64,000 nt of DNA from positions 2,170,001 through 2,234,000 of the forward strand of contig OY763044.2 in NCBI GenBank assembly GCA_963666825.2, given 5' to 3'. This DNA is from Saccharicrinis sp963666825 (lineage in GTDB: Bacteria > Bacteroidota > Bacteroidia > Bacteroidales > Marinilabiliaceae). The notes beneath the pieces were generated by a model, which saw only the letters and a program-made list of their open reading frames with translations, was not told the origin of the DNA and made no database searches. The position numbers were made by a program, and so were the translations under genes. Below, piece by piece: positions 16,939 through 26,380 of this stretch; the stretch's first letter is position 1; the number at the start of each line of letters is the position of its first letter.

Positions 16939-19173
16939 CTATAATATGAATTTATTTTCATTTCCTGAAATGTGCTTTTTCTGTAATTTAAATGCAATAT
17001 TGACACCTTGTATACTGTTTTCTTTCACATAAATTTCACCACCTTGTAATTCTATTAATTCTTTACAAAGAGGTAAACCAAAACCGGTGCCATTTTCCTT
17101 TCCAGTTCCTTTTCTGGGTTTATTAAAGGCATAATTAAAAAGATGACCTAAATCCTCCTCAGGTATACCTACACCTTGATCTTTTACTGAGATTTCAATA
17201 TATGAGTGACCTACAGATTTAGAAATTAATCTTACTGAATTACCAGGTAAAGTAAATTTAATTGCATTTGAAATCAGATTTCTTAATACAGTCTTGGTCA
17301 TATCTATATCACATTCAATACACTCATCTACTTCAATGTCCTTTATTAGCTTAATACATTTTTTATCTGCTAACGATTTATGTAGATCAACAGCATGATT
17401 AAAAAGATCTTCAATGCAAATTGTATTTAATTTAGGTTTTACCTGGCACCTTTCGATTCTTGACCATTCAAGAATATTTTCAATTAAATGCAAAGCTTGT
17501 TCAGATACATTTTCAATATTTGTAAGAATATTTATTATATCAGTTTTATGAAGACTTTCAAAGTCGGAATTTAGAAAGTTGGATAATTGATTCATATTAC
17601 CGATAGGCGATCTTAAGTCATGACCTAAAATAGAAAATAATTTATCTTTAAATGAAACTAACTCTTCCAATTGTTGATTTTGGTCCTGAATCTTCTTTTC
17701 ATAAGTTATTTGGTTAGTGATATCTTCAATTGATGCAATCATACCATTAAATTCGTTGCCTTCTTTCAAAATAGGCGTTGCATTTATTGATAATATTTTC
17801 TGTCCAAAAATTTCACTTTCAATTGCAAGCTTTATCCCATACACTGCTTTTAAATCCTTTTTAACTAAAGCAAAAGGCAATTTTTCTTCTGGTAATTTCG
17901 TTCCATCAAGATCTGTAACTTTCCACTCAGATGCATTGTATTTTATTGGATTATACTTATCTGCATAAATTTCAAGAATTTCTTCTCCTCGTTTATTTAT
18001 ATAATAGATATCCCCTACTTTATTTGTGAGTAAAATGCCTACAGGACTGGTTTTAATAATATCATCTAAAAGGCTTTGCTTCTTTTTTAGTTTTTCCTCA
18101 ATTTCCTTGAAATCAGTTATATCAATGATTGTCCCAATCATTTTCACCAATTTTTCATCTTTATACAATAAAGATCCTCTACCATGCACCCACTTGACCG
18201 TTTTAGTTTTAACTGTTGTTATTTGATATTGTTTATCAAATTCTTCTCCTTTTGTGATCACTTTTTCTTGAAGGTAATTACTCATTGTCTCTCTCCATCT
18301 TGGATGTACAATTTTCAACCATCCTTCAATCGATTTGTCATAATCACCTGTAATTTCAAATATACTATTTAAGACTTTTGAACTCGACCATCTACCTGTC
18401 CCAAAATCAAGAGTATAACTACCAACTCTTGCAATTTTTTGAGTTTCATTTAACTTTTCTGCTAATATTTCATTTTTAATATGGTTATCAAGAACACTAA
18501 GTATATAACCACGTGATTTGTCATAGAATAATACTGAAGATATATGGCAACAGATTGTTTCTTTATATTTATTAAAAAAATAACTTTTATAACCTCTTAT
18601 ATGTTGTTTTTTCTTTAATTGATCGATGTACTTTTCTCGCTTTTCTTTTTTTACCCATAAAAATTTATCAATACTCGATTGATTTATTACCTCATCTTCA
18701 GTGAATCCTGAAACTTCTAAAAACTTTGAATTAACTTTTAAGATTTTACCTTCATCAAGTGTTGTAATTGTAGCGGGTTCTGGTAAATTATTAAAAATTA
18801 GATCAAATAATTTATTTACCCCATTGTCAAATATTAATTTTTCAGACGGAATATATGAATTTACTATTTTTAGTAGGTCATCAAAATTGGAGATATTCGT
18901 ACTTTTAGTATTTATACTATGGGCTTTATCAGGCTTGTTAAAAATGATAGTTTTAACATTGGAATCATTACATTCAATTTTATTTGATAATTCATCAGTG
19001 GTAGAAATAAAATTATAATCAATTAATAAAATATCTGGTTTAGTATAAGTTACATTATCATATAATTGTTGTACTGTTTCAAAATGAATACAAATATTGC
19101 CCGATTTAGAAATATTAGTACATAATAATTCAATTATACGTATATCTTTTGATAACAAGAAAACAGTCGACAT
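16939..19173 (-). CDS. Multi-PAS sensor histidine kinase with receiver-like N-terminus
   Basis: 744-residue soluble kinase. Residues 1-110 look like a degenerate receiver domain (KPDILLIDYNF, Asp52). Three PAS domains follow (about 120-230, 245-355, 365-490). The HisKA motif FSILGHDLRSP gives phospho-acceptor His518. The HATPase domain has an N-box (NLISNAIKF), G1 (DQGVGIPEE) and G2 (GTGFGLPLCKE). No membrane segment is seen, so it senses a cytoplasmic signal. A broken CheY-like gene lies directly upstream on the same strand, suggesting the original partner has been lost. Its substrate and target are unknown. Confidence 0.88.
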   Translation of the reverse strand: MSTVFLLSKDIRIIELLCTNISKSGNICIHFETVQQLYDNVTYTKPDILLIDYNFISTTDELSNKIECNDSNVKTIIFNKPDKAHSINTKSTNISNFDDLLKIVNSYIPSEKLIFDNGVNKLFDLIFNNLPEPATITTLDEGKILKVNSKFLEVSGFTEDEVINQSSIDKFLWVKKEKREKYIDQLKKKQHIRGYKSYFFNKYKETICCHISSVLFYDKSRGYILSVLDNHIKNEILAEKLNETQKIARVGSYTLDFGTGRWSSSKVLNSIFEITGDYDKSIEGWLKIVHPRWRETMSNYLQEKVITKGEEFDKQYQITTVKTKTVKWVHGRGSLLYKDEKLVKMIGTIIDITDFKEIEEKLKKKQSLLDDIIKTSPVGILLTNKVGDIYYINKRGEEILEIYADKYNPIKYNASEWKVTDLDGTKLPEEKLPFALVKKDLKAVYGIKLAIESEIFGQKILSINATPILKEGNEFNGMIASIEDITNQITYEKKIQDQNQQLEELVSFKDKLFSILGHDLRSPIGNMNQLSNFLNSDFESLHKTDIINILTNIENVSEQALHLIENILEWSRIERCQVKPKLNTICIEDLFNHAVDLHKSLADKKCIKLIKDIEVDECIECDIDMTKTVLRNLISNAIKFTLPGNSVRLISKSVGHSYIEISVKDQGVGIPEEDLGHLFNYAFNKPRKGTGKENGTGFGLPLCKELIELQGGEIYVKENSIQGVNIAFKLQKKHISGNENKFIL

Positions 19174-19330
19174 AACTTAGTATCTTTTAGGGTAATTTAG
19201 TGAATTTCAAATATTTTTCATAATGAATTATATTAAATAAGTATTAGTAGTAGCCACAATCTAAATAAAGTTTTTCATCAATTTGTTTTAATAATATAGT
19301 TGAGCTATTTACTGCTAATAATATGGTCAG

Positions 19331-19675
19331 TCATTCTGTATCTATTTTGCATATATCATTATTATTAGTTGGCTTTAGTATAAATGTGGCTGCTCCATTT
19401 GATAGACGCGAATAAATTGTTCTATCTGAAAAATCTCACAATAAAATAATTGTAAGTATATCATGCCACTCTTCACATATGTCTTTAGGAGTTCGAAAGC
19501 TATCTTTTTCGTTATGTAAAGGTCTAATAATGCATGGTCCGTTCTCTTTAAGCAGAAAATTCCATCCCTCTAATCCATCCTTAGCCTCAACAATATGAAG
19601 ATTAAATAAGGAAAGTAATTTTTTAAAAATTATCCTTGATTAAATGGCGTCATCAACAATAAGTATTTTTTTCAT
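19331..19675 (-). pseudogene. Decayed CheY-like response regulator
   Basis: The minus strand from ATG 19675 encodes MKKILIVDDAI, a stop (TAA 19640-19642), then SRIIFKKLLSLFNLHIVEAK and DGLEGWNFLL. A second stop (TGA 19436-19438) is followed by a typical receiver end with GAATFILKPTNNNDI and a terminal TGA at 19331. The frame stays the same throughout, about 115 codons, the usual length of a lone receiver. The acidic pair and the K-P motif are recognisable, but the phospho-acceptor region is lost. It lies 157 bp upstream of the PAS kinase. Confidence 0.75.
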
Positions 19676-20285
19676 AACAAATAGAGTTTATAATTAAACA
19701 AATGGTTTATAAGCATTATGCTTGATTACTAAAGATATAAGCATATGGTAAACTCCAAAATTTAGTAGATTAATGATTACATTTCTATGCTTGACGCAAA
19801 TTACTAGTAATGTTCAAGTTGTTTATGATTCAACACATCTTTTACTCTTATTTTAAAAAAACAGCTGAAATTCAATTACTATAAAAAAGCTAATCTCACT
19901 TAATATACTTATACATCAAGTAAACTACACCTCTATTTATTATTATATCATACAATAAAAATTATTAATCAACTAATTATTTATTTTACTCAACAATGAT
20001 TAGCACTTTACAGAAATAGTTACTAATTTACATATGAGTTTTTTTATATACAAAAGCAATACTAACAATTTGATTTGTAACTTTTTTATAAAATAAAATG
20101 TCCAAAAACCATTAATATCCTTTTAATATTACAATAGCATTAATATCAAATTAGCATAATACAAGTTTAGTTATTCCGTTATAGTTTAAAATGAAAGATA
20201 TAAAATTTGTTTTTTGGCTTTAAAAAGAAATTATAAGAGTCTTTATCATAGGTAATGATAGAAATTATTGCAATAAAATTTAAGT
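19676..20285. other. AT-rich spacer, no gene seen
   Basis: About 610 bp between the dead receiver gene and a plus-strand kinase. I see only AT-rich sequence and a small inverted repeat (TATCAT/ATGATA) near 20245-20262, just before the kinase start. No coding frame or RNA gene is recognisable. Confidence 0.5.
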
Positions 20286-21578
20286 ATGGAAGAATCTAAT
20301 CAGAAGGAGAACTTAAATGTATTAAAGTCAGAAATTAATAAGCTTCGAAAACAACTGGTTAAAGAACGAGAATTAAAGGACTATTCTTTGCTGTTGCAGG
20401 AGATTGTTGCTAAAAGTCCTTATCCTATGTGGATTTCTGATGAAAAAGGACTTATGCAAAAAGCCAATAAGGCATTATTGGATACTTTAGGTTTAAACAA
20501 GGAAGATCTTATTGGTAAGTATAACGTATTAGAAGATAGAAACCTTGAAAAGGAAGGAATTTACAATGAAATAAAAGAAGTTTTTACCGACTTAAAAACC
20601 TCTACTGTTATAATATCCTGGGATGGTAAAAATTCAAGAATTGAAGAAATTAGAAATGCCCCCAAAGTATGGATTGAGGCTAGTTTCTTTCCTATTATTA
20701 ATAAAAAGGGAAATCTTACAAATGTTATATGTCAATGGTTTAATATTACTAGACAAAAAGAGGCTGAATTAGCTTTATCAAAACAAAATCAAGAACTTGA
20801 AAACATTGTTCATGAAAGAACAAAGGAGCTAGAAGAAAAAAACAAACAACTTGAACAAACATCTCAAAACTTAGGTGACATTCAATCAAAAATGATGGAA
20901 TCTGATAAGATGGCCTCATTAGGATTTTTGACTGCCAGCATTGCTCATGATCTAAATAATCCGTTAAATTTCATCTATTCAGGCTACCAACAGTTAGTTG
21001 AATTACTAAAAGAAAAAGATTCATTAGATGCAGAAGAGAGTCAGATTTGGTTAGATGCTATTGATAAAGGAGTACACAACTGCATCAACATTATTAAAAG
21101 TCTGAGTCATTTTAGCAGAACAAATATAGAAGACAATGAAACTCTCGAAATACATAACGTACTGGATAATTGCCTATTAATACTTCACAACAAATTAAAA
21201 TATCGTATTAATTTAGAAAAAGACTATTGCAAAAAAAACATTTCTATTTCAGGAAATTCAGGACAGATGCATCAGCTATTCCTGAATATTTTAACAAACG
21301 CTATATATGCCATTCAGGATAAGGGTGAAATAAAGATAGAAACAAGACTAAATGGGAAAATTATTACCATTAAAGTAAGCGATAATGGTTGTGGCATTAA
21401 ACCCGAAAATATGGGAAAGATTAGGGAACCATTTTTTACAACTAAACCACCTGGCGAAGGAACAGGATTAGGTTTATCTATATCTCAGAAAATACTACAG
21501 GAACACAATGGTTCTTTGAATATTAAATCACAACCAGGACAAGGCACTACGGTAGAGATTGTATTAGCCATAAAATAG
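20286..21578 (+). CDS. PAS sensor histidine kinase
   Basis: 430-residue cytosolic kinase. It has an N-terminal coiled coil (1-40), one PAS domain (about 40-160), a second coiled coil (160-205) leading into the phospho-acceptor motif SIAHDLNNP (His221), and an HATPase domain with N-box (NILTNAIYAI), G1 (DNGCGIKPE), F-box (FFTTKP) and G2 (GTGLGLSIS). The D-L-N-N-P form of the H box places it with HisKA kinases of the NtrB/atoS-like style. No adjacent response regulator is present, so the partner is elsewhere. It converges with the TPR gene of the RtcB2 operon. Confidence 0.88.
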   Translation: MEESNQKENLNVLKSEINKLRKQLVKERELKDYSLLLQEIVAKSPYPMWISDEKGLMQKANKALLDTLGLNKEDLIGKYNVLEDRNLEKEGIYNEIKEVFTDLKTSTVIISWDGKNSRIEEIRNAPKVWIEASFFPIINKKGNLTNVICQWFNITRQKEAELALSKQNQELENIVHERTKELEEKNKQLEQTSQNLGDIQSKMMESDKMASLGFLTASIAHDLNNPLNFIYSGYQQLVELLKEKDSLDAEESQIWLDAIDKGVHNCINIIKSLSHFSRTNIEDNETLEIHNVLDNCLLILHNKLKYRINLEKDYCKKNISISGNSGQMHQLFLNILTNAIYAIQDKGEIKIETRLNGKIITIKVSDNGCGIKPENMGKIREPFFTTKPPGEGTGLGLSISQKILQEHNGSLNIKSQPGQGTTVEIVLAIK

Positions 21579-21615
21579 CAGAGCATCCAATACACTTTAA
21601 TGAATCCAAGAAGCA

Positions 21616-22143
21616 CTATAATGCTTCCTGGTTCTCTGTCTGATTTGCTTCTAATTTTTTAACCATTTTCTTTTTCATTTTAATTCGTTTAATTTCATTG
21701 GTTAAAAAATTAATACTATCCTCATTATAAGCTTCAAATTTTGCTTCTTTATAAAGATTTAGAGCTTTATCATATTCATGTTTATATTCAAATATTAAGG
21801 CTTGTAAACTATAAGTTTTTGATAAATCTACTCCTTTCAATTTAACTGAGTAATTAATCAGCTTTAAAGCTTTATCATATTCCTTAAGTACAATAAGTAC
21901 ATAAATATAATCCATACATGTATTTATATCTTCAGGATCAGTTGCTAAAGCCCTGATAAAATACTCTTCTGCCTTCAGATAATTATTCATTTGCTCCTTA
22001 TAAATTTTACCCATCAGGTAATTTGCGCCTGCATGCTCTTTGTTATAGCTTAATGAATAATTAAGGCTCTCTAAAGCCTCTTCCAAACTATAAGGATATT
22101 GATCAAGAGCTTTTATATAATATTGGTCTGCTAATGTGTTCAT
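21616..22143 (-). CDS. TPR-repeat protein of the RtcB2-PrfH operon
   Basis: 175 residues of tandem TPR helices (for example ANYLMGKIYKEQMNNYLKAE and EYDKALNLYKEAKF), with a charged C-terminal coil. No signal peptide, so cytosolic. It starts 10 bp after the prfH stop and is therefore probably cotranscribed with rtcB2 and prfH. TPRs mediate protein contacts; a role as adaptor for the repair pair is an inference from position alone. Its 3' end overlaps an imperfect hairpin around 21607-21631. Confidence 0.75.
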   Translation of the reverse strand: MNTLADQYYIKALDQYPYSLEEALESLNYSLSYNKEHAGANYLMGKIYKEQMNNYLKAEEYFIRALATDPEDINTCMDYIYVLIVLKEYDKALKLINYSVKLKGVDLSKTYSLQALIFEYKHEYDKALNLYKEAKFEAYNEDSINFLTNEIKRIKMKKKMVKKLEANQTENQEAL

Positions 22144-22153
22144 ATTTATAATT

Positions 22154-22849
22154 TTATTCGATTAACTCCTTACGTAAATTATTCTTTAAAGATTTTCTTT
22201 TGTTTTTATAACTCTCATCTATGTAATGATTCTTAAAATCACTTCCATAAAATGTCTGTACAGGATTCCCTCTTTGTATTTCGGAATGGTTCTTCCATTC
22301 TTTACTGATTTTATCCTTCTGCAGATTTAATTGTTCTATTTTTAACTGAGCCAGTAGTCTTTCTTTTGCTAACTTTTTATTCTGAAATTGAGATCGGCTA
22401 TCAGAGGCAACAACACTTATACCACTTGGATTATGCTTTGCTCTGATTGCAGTACTCACTTTATTAACATGCTGACCTCCAGGACCTCCCGAACGAATAG
22501 CCTGATAACTAATATCTTTATCATTAAAAGCGTATGATATTTCAGAAAGATCAATTTCATTTACAGCTACAAACCAATTTTTACGTTTATGATGTTTTCT
22601 GAATTGGCTTTTTCCAACCCACTGAATTGTTCCTATCCATTTTTTAGTAAATAGGTTTATATCCTCTCCTTGTAATTGAATACATGCAGAAACTACAGTA
22701 CCATTTTCCACACCGGGCTCCCTATGGATGATATCATAATTAATACTCGATTGTTTTGCTTCTTCAATGATATATTTAAGTATTTGCGCTACCACCCAAC
22801 AACATTCAGCAGGACCACGTCCTGACGTAATTTGTAATATTGTTTCCAT
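22154..22849 (-). CDS. prfH: Peptide chain release factor homolog PrfH
   Basis: 231 residues, shorter than RF1/RF2. The catalytic loop GGPGGQHVNK has GGQ at 124-126, followed by the basic RF tail motif SDSRSQFQNKKLA. The N-terminal domain lacks the stop-codon anticodon motifs of RF1/RF2, as known for PrfH. Published work links PrfH to peptide release on ribosomes whose 16S decoding centre has been cut by a ribotoxin, with its RtcB partner resealing the rRNA. The gene starts 2 bp after the rtcB2 stop, which is the expected fused operon layout. Confidence 0.9.
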   Translation of the reverse strand: METILQITSGRGPAECCWVVAQILKYIIEEAKQSSINYDIIHREPGVENGTVVSACIQLQGEDINLFTKKWIGTIQWVGKSQFRKHHKRKNWFVAVNEIDLSEISYAFNDKDISYQAIRSGGPGGQHVNKVSTAIRAKHNPSGISVVASDSRSQFQNKKLAKERLLAQLKIEQLNLQKDKISKEWKNHSEIQRGNPVQTFYGSDFKNHYIDESYKNKRKSLKNNLRKELIE

Positions 22850-22851
22850 TT

Positions 22852-24255
22852 TTATTGTTTATCCATTCTTACTATCTGAGGGTAAAATTTTCCCTCAACA
22901 CGAATTAAATCACTTTGAGATGCTATTACCTCATCCAGATTCTTATAAGCTATTGGAGCCTCTTCAGTACCTCCACCAATTAGTGTAATTCGTTTTTGTT
23001 TAAGCGTTTTATTCAATTCACTTTTTGTATAACTTTCTTTTGCTCTTTTTCGGCTTAACTTTCTGCCTGCACCATGCGATGCTGAATTTAATGATTGCAG
23101 ATTACCTTTACCAGATACTATATAGCCAGGATCCATCATATTTGCAGGAATTATACCAAGCTGCCCTTCTGCTGCAGGAGTAGCACCTTTGCGATGAATA
23201 ATAAGTTCCTGATCATTTATAATCTCTTTCCAGGCAAAATTGTGATGATTCTCAATTGTTGCTACAGGTTTAAATCCTAGTGATTTTGCCAATCTGTAAT
23301 GAATAATATCATGACAAGCTTTTGCATAGTCTCCAGCTAAATTCATAGCCATCCAATATTCCTGTCCTGCCTCACTATTTAAATCCAACCAGGCTAAATT
23401 TTGAACTCCGTTTGGCAACAAACATTGCTTTTTTGCAATCTGGGTATAGTGACCTGCAATAGCAGCTCCAAGTCCTCTTGATCCAGAGTGCGACAATATC
23501 CCAATGTAGTTACCCTCTTTGAGTTGAAAAACATTATCTTCTCGAAGCTCAATTGTACCAAATTCAACAAAATGATTACCCGAACCGGAACTCCCCAATT
23601 GATTTTGTGCTTTACCTTTTAATGATCTTAAGATGTCAATTTCGTTAAACTCACTTCTTTCCAGCACTTCATGATCTAAACTATGTTTACCAATCATGCC
23701 AATGCCAAAATGAGTATTTTCTTTTAAGGCCACCTTTACCTGGTAATTATATCTATTCAGGAAATCACATGGTACATCATATATACTTAAAGCCATCCTG
23801 CAACCAATATCCAACCCAACACCATAAGGAATTACAGCATTCTTAGTTGCAAGTACTCCACCTATCGGTAATCCATATCCTACATGTGCATCAGGCATTA
23901 ATGCTCCCAATTCCGATATAGGAAGTTGCATTGCTGTACTCATCTGCATAATTGCATCATGTGAAATATGCTTTTTACCATAGGTTACAAATGGCTTTTC
24001 GTTAGAATCAAGATGATATTGAATCCCATTATTAACCTTTACTTTTCCAATAATTTCTTCTGCTATTTTAAATAATAAAGGATCTTGTAAATAACTCTCA
24101 GGTTTTAATATGATTTGCTCAAGAATTTCCAGCTTTTGAGACTTTGTTAAATGCTTAAAATCACTGTTTATTATATTAATAGCTAAGCTCTTTGCTCTAT
24201 TGGATTGATAATTAATTCTTTTTAGGTCTTTACCTTTTATCTTAGACTTGCTCAT
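22852..24255 (-). CDS. rtcB: RtcB2-type RNA ligase paired with PrfH
   Basis: 467-residue GTP/Mn2+-dependent 3'-phosphate RNA ligase. Metal and catalytic motifs are all present: GVGLDIGCRM (Asp149, Cys152), SGSGNHF (His228), SHSGSRG (His256), ENHHNFAWKE (His338) and SASHGAGRKLSR with guanylylated His394. An N-terminal extension of about 90 residues, absent from the other RtcB in this window, fits the PrfH-associated branch. Predicted role: reseal cleaved 16S rRNA in damaged ribosomes. The ATG lies 1 nt from a 10-bp inverted repeat, suggesting leader control. Confidence 0.92.
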   Translation of the reverse strand: MSKSKIKGKDLKRINYQSNRAKSLAINIINSDFKHLTKSQKLEILEQIILKPESYLQDPLLFKIAEEIIGKVKVNNGIQYHLDSNEKPFVTYGKKHISHDAIMQMSTAMQLPISELGALMPDAHVGYGLPIGGVLATKNAVIPYGVGLDIGCRMALSIYDVPCDFLNRYNYQVKVALKENTHFGIGMIGKHSLDHEVLERSEFNEIDILRSLKGKAQNQLGSSGSGNHFVEFGTIELREDNVFQLKEGNYIGILSHSGSRGLGAAIAGHYTQIAKKQCLLPNGVQNLAWLDLNSEAGQEYWMAMNLAGDYAKACHDIIHYRLAKSLGFKPVATIENHHNFAWKEIINDQELIIHRKGATPAAEGQLGIIPANMMDPGYIVSGKGNLQSLNSASHGAGRKLSRKRAKESYTKSELNKTLKQKRITLIGGGTEEAPIAYKNLDEVIASQSDLIRVEGKFYPQIVRMDKQ

Positions 24256-24256
24256 A

Positions 24257-24277
24257 AGTCTTTAAATTTTAAAGACT
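24257..24277. promoter_or_regulatory. Inverted repeat touching the rtcB2 start codon
   Basis: AGTCTTTAAA (24257-24266), centre T, TTTAAAGACT (24268-24277). In the rtcB2 mRNA this would fold as a 9-bp hairpin ending one base before the ATG at 24255 and would hide the initiation site. Confidence 0.6.
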
Positions 24278-24290
24278 AACATTCAATTAA

Positions 24291-24375
24291 TGGCATGCAG
24301 AATGAATATGACATACTGATACATATTAGAAATATAATACCATGCCAATAACATCCGACATAAGCCTGTATGTCA
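24291..24375 (-). promoter_or_regulatory. Possible pseudoknot leader of the rtcB2 operon
   Basis: Two interleaved inverted repeats: TGGCATG (24291-24297) with CATGCCA (24341-24347), and TGACATAC (24309-24316) with GTATGTCA (24368-24375). Because they interleave they can form either a pseudoknot or two alternative helices. They lie 36-120 bp upstream of the rtcB2 ATG on the transcribed side. Confidence 0.4.
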
Positions 24376-24430
24376 GTCATTTTTAATAATATGATTATGA
24401 TTTTTTAATTTAGTATTCGACTAAATTAAT

Positions 24431-24478
24431 GATCAGTACATGAGGAAGTGAGTTAGTTAAAAACTAACCTTACTGATC
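24431..24478. repeat. Nested inverted repeat between rtcB2 and mla operons
   Basis: Outer arms GATCAGTA/TACTGATC (8 bp) enclose inner arms GTTAGTT/AACTAAC (7 bp, 3-nt loop). It lies in the 539-bp divergent gap (24256-24794) and could be an operator, a cruciform or part of an RNA leader. No T-run follows. The rest of the gap up to 24794 is AT-rich, with no other feature seen. Confidence 0.5.
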
Positions 24479-24794
24479 TATTTACGGATATGTGATATAA
24501 GCTCCAACATAATACTATCTCCCTTTTTTTATTATTAAACATGGGATGAAATGCGATGCAAATGTAAAATGAAAATATTTAATTTTCAAAATTTTAATAA
24601 TAATAAATTCAAACTCCCTGAATAATACACTCTTCTTCCCTATTATTCCATACCATAAAACAAATCGTATAAAAAGTTACAATAATTCTTTAACACTTTA
24701 TATATCTAATGATTATTAACTGGATTTTGTATATAAATAATCTTAACTTTTAAAAATAAGTACAAACAATAAAAATTATTCTTAAACCACGAAG

Positions 24795-25577
24795 ATGAAT
24801 TATTGGTCCTATTTTATAGAGCAATTTAACCGGTTCATTTTAACGGTAGGTGAAGTATCCTATTTTACGGGTCGTTTCTTTAAAGAATTGTTTAGTTTAC
24901 CCATTGAATTCCAGGAATTCCTGAAACAAAGCTATATGGTAGGCTATAAATCACTTCCTCTGGTAGCAACTACAAGTTTAATTATGGGTATGGTACTCAC
25001 ACTTCAAACCCGTCCAACTTTAGTTGATTTTGGAGCTGTTTCTTTAATGCCTAGTATGGTTGGAATCTCAATAGTTAGAGAAATAGGTCCGGTTATTACA
25101 GCTTTAATTTGTGCAGGAAAAGTAGGTTCCGGTATTGGTGCCGAACTGGGATCTATGCGTGTAACCGAGCAAATTGATGCTATGGAGGTTTCAGGTACAA
25201 ATCCATTTAAATTTCTTGTTGTAACCCGAATATTGGCAACTACAATAACATTACCTGTTTTGGTGATATTAGGTGATACGGTAGGTTTATTGGGATCCTA
25301 TATGGTTGAGAACATCAAAGGGTCTGTATCATTCACCTTGTTTTTTAACCTTGTATTTGATTATCTAACATACGGAGATCTTATACCAGCCATTATAAAA
25401 TCATTCTTTTTTGGTTTTGCAATCGGATTAATTGGTTGTTATAAAGGGTATAATGCAGACAGAGGAACAGCAGGTGTTGGATTAGCTGCTAATTCTGCAG
25501 TTGTAATCACATCTATGCTCCTCTTTTTCATAGACTTTTTAGCTGTTTTAACGGCAGACATTTTTTATGAATTATAG
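24795..25577 (+). CDS. mlaE: MlaE-type ABC permease for phospholipid transport
   Basis: 260-residue inner-membrane permease with five to six hydrophobic segments. The MlaE signature is present: SLIMGMVLTLQTRP, then REIGPVITALICAGKVGSG and IGAELGSMRVTEQIDAMEVS (about residues 93-140). It is the first gene of an operon with the ATPase (17-bp gap) and the MCE-domain protein. Known role of the family: trafficking lipids between inner and outer membranes. Confidence 0.93.
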   Translation: MNYWSYFIEQFNRFILTVGEVSYFTGRFFKELFSLPIEFQEFLKQSYMVGYKSLPLVATTSLIMGMVLTLQTRPTLVDFGAVSLMPSMVGISIVREIGPVITALICAGKVGSGIGAELGSMRVTEQIDAMEVSGTNPFKFLVVTRILATTITLPVLVILGDTVGLLGSYMVENIKGSVSFTLFFNLVFDYLTYGDLIPAIIKSFFFGFAIGLIGCYKGYNADRGTAGVGLAANSAVVITSMLLFFIDFLAVLTADIFYEL

Positions 25578-25594
25578 CAACTTAAAATGAATTA

Positions 25595-26356
25595 ATGACA
25601 TCTGAAGAATTACATAGCACCATTGGTCAGCAGAAAATAATTGAAGTCATACAATTGTTTAAAAACCTTGCTGGGAAACAGGTTTTAAATGGCTTTGATT
25701 TAGATCTTTTTGATGGAGATTGCCTTGTTGTAATTGGTAAATCAGGTGCGGGAAAAACAGTAATGATCAGATGCTTAGTTGGCCTAATGACAGGAGAATC
25801 AGGACAAGTTAGTATTCTTGGTAAAAGCATTCCTGAATTAAATCAAAAAGAGTTAGATGAATTACGACTTCATATTGGCTTTTTATTTCAGGGAAGTGCA
25901 TTATACGACTCCATGTCTGTACGTGAAAATCTTGAATTTCCATTAAGACGGCTTAGAAAAAAGTATGAAGATAAAAATGCTCTGGATAAATTAATACGGG
26001 AAGTTCTTGCCAGTGTTGGATTAGAGCATGCAATTGATTTGATGCCTGCTGAATTGTCTGGAGGTATGAAACGCAGAATTGCTTTGGCCAGAACTTTGAT
26101 TTTACGACCTCAAGTGATACTTTATGATGAACCAACAACAGGACTTGATCCTATTACAGCTAAAGAAATTATTAATCTAATAGCTGAAGTTCAGAAAAAA
26201 TATAAAACCACGTCATTAATCATTACGCATGATTTAAATATTGCAAAACTCATTTCAAACAGAGTTGTAATATTAGTTGATGGTAAAAACTATGCAGAAG
26301 GTACATATAATGACCTTGTAAATTCTGCAGACCCTGTAATTAAGGCGTTTTTTTAA
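25595..26356 (+). CDS. mlaF: MlaF-type ABC ATPase
   Basis: 253-residue ATP-binding subunit. Walker A GKSGAGKT (about 53-60), Q-loop FLFQGSALYDSM, signature ELSGGMKRRIALAR, Walker B VILYDEPTTGLDP and the switch His in ITHDLN are present. The GGMKRR signature variant is typical of MlaF. It lies between mlaE and mlaD with gaps of 17 and 24 bp, so it powers the same lipid transporter. Confidence 0.93.
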   Translation: MTSEELHSTIGQQKIIEVIQLFKNLAGKQVLNGFDLDLFDGDCLVVIGKSGAGKTVMIRCLVGLMTGESGQVSILGKSIPELNQKELDELRLHIGFLFQGSALYDSMSVRENLEFPLRRLRKKYEDKNALDKLIREVLASVGLEHAIDLMPAELSGGMKRRIALARTLILRPQVILYDEPTTGLDPITAKEIINLIAEVQKKYKTTSLIITHDLNIAKLISNRVVILVDGKNYAEGTYNDLVNSADPVIKAFF

Positions 26357-26380
26357 ATTAATATCAGAAAAACAAGAAAA

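Noticed and set aside
18701..19018. 105-codon plus-strand frame opposite the PAS kinase
   Set aside because: Antisense to a conserved kinase domain and lacks any domain pattern.
21607..21631. Hairpin between the PAS kinase and the TPR gene as a terminator
   Set aside because: The stem overlaps the TPR stop codon, has a mismatch, and neither side has a T-run.
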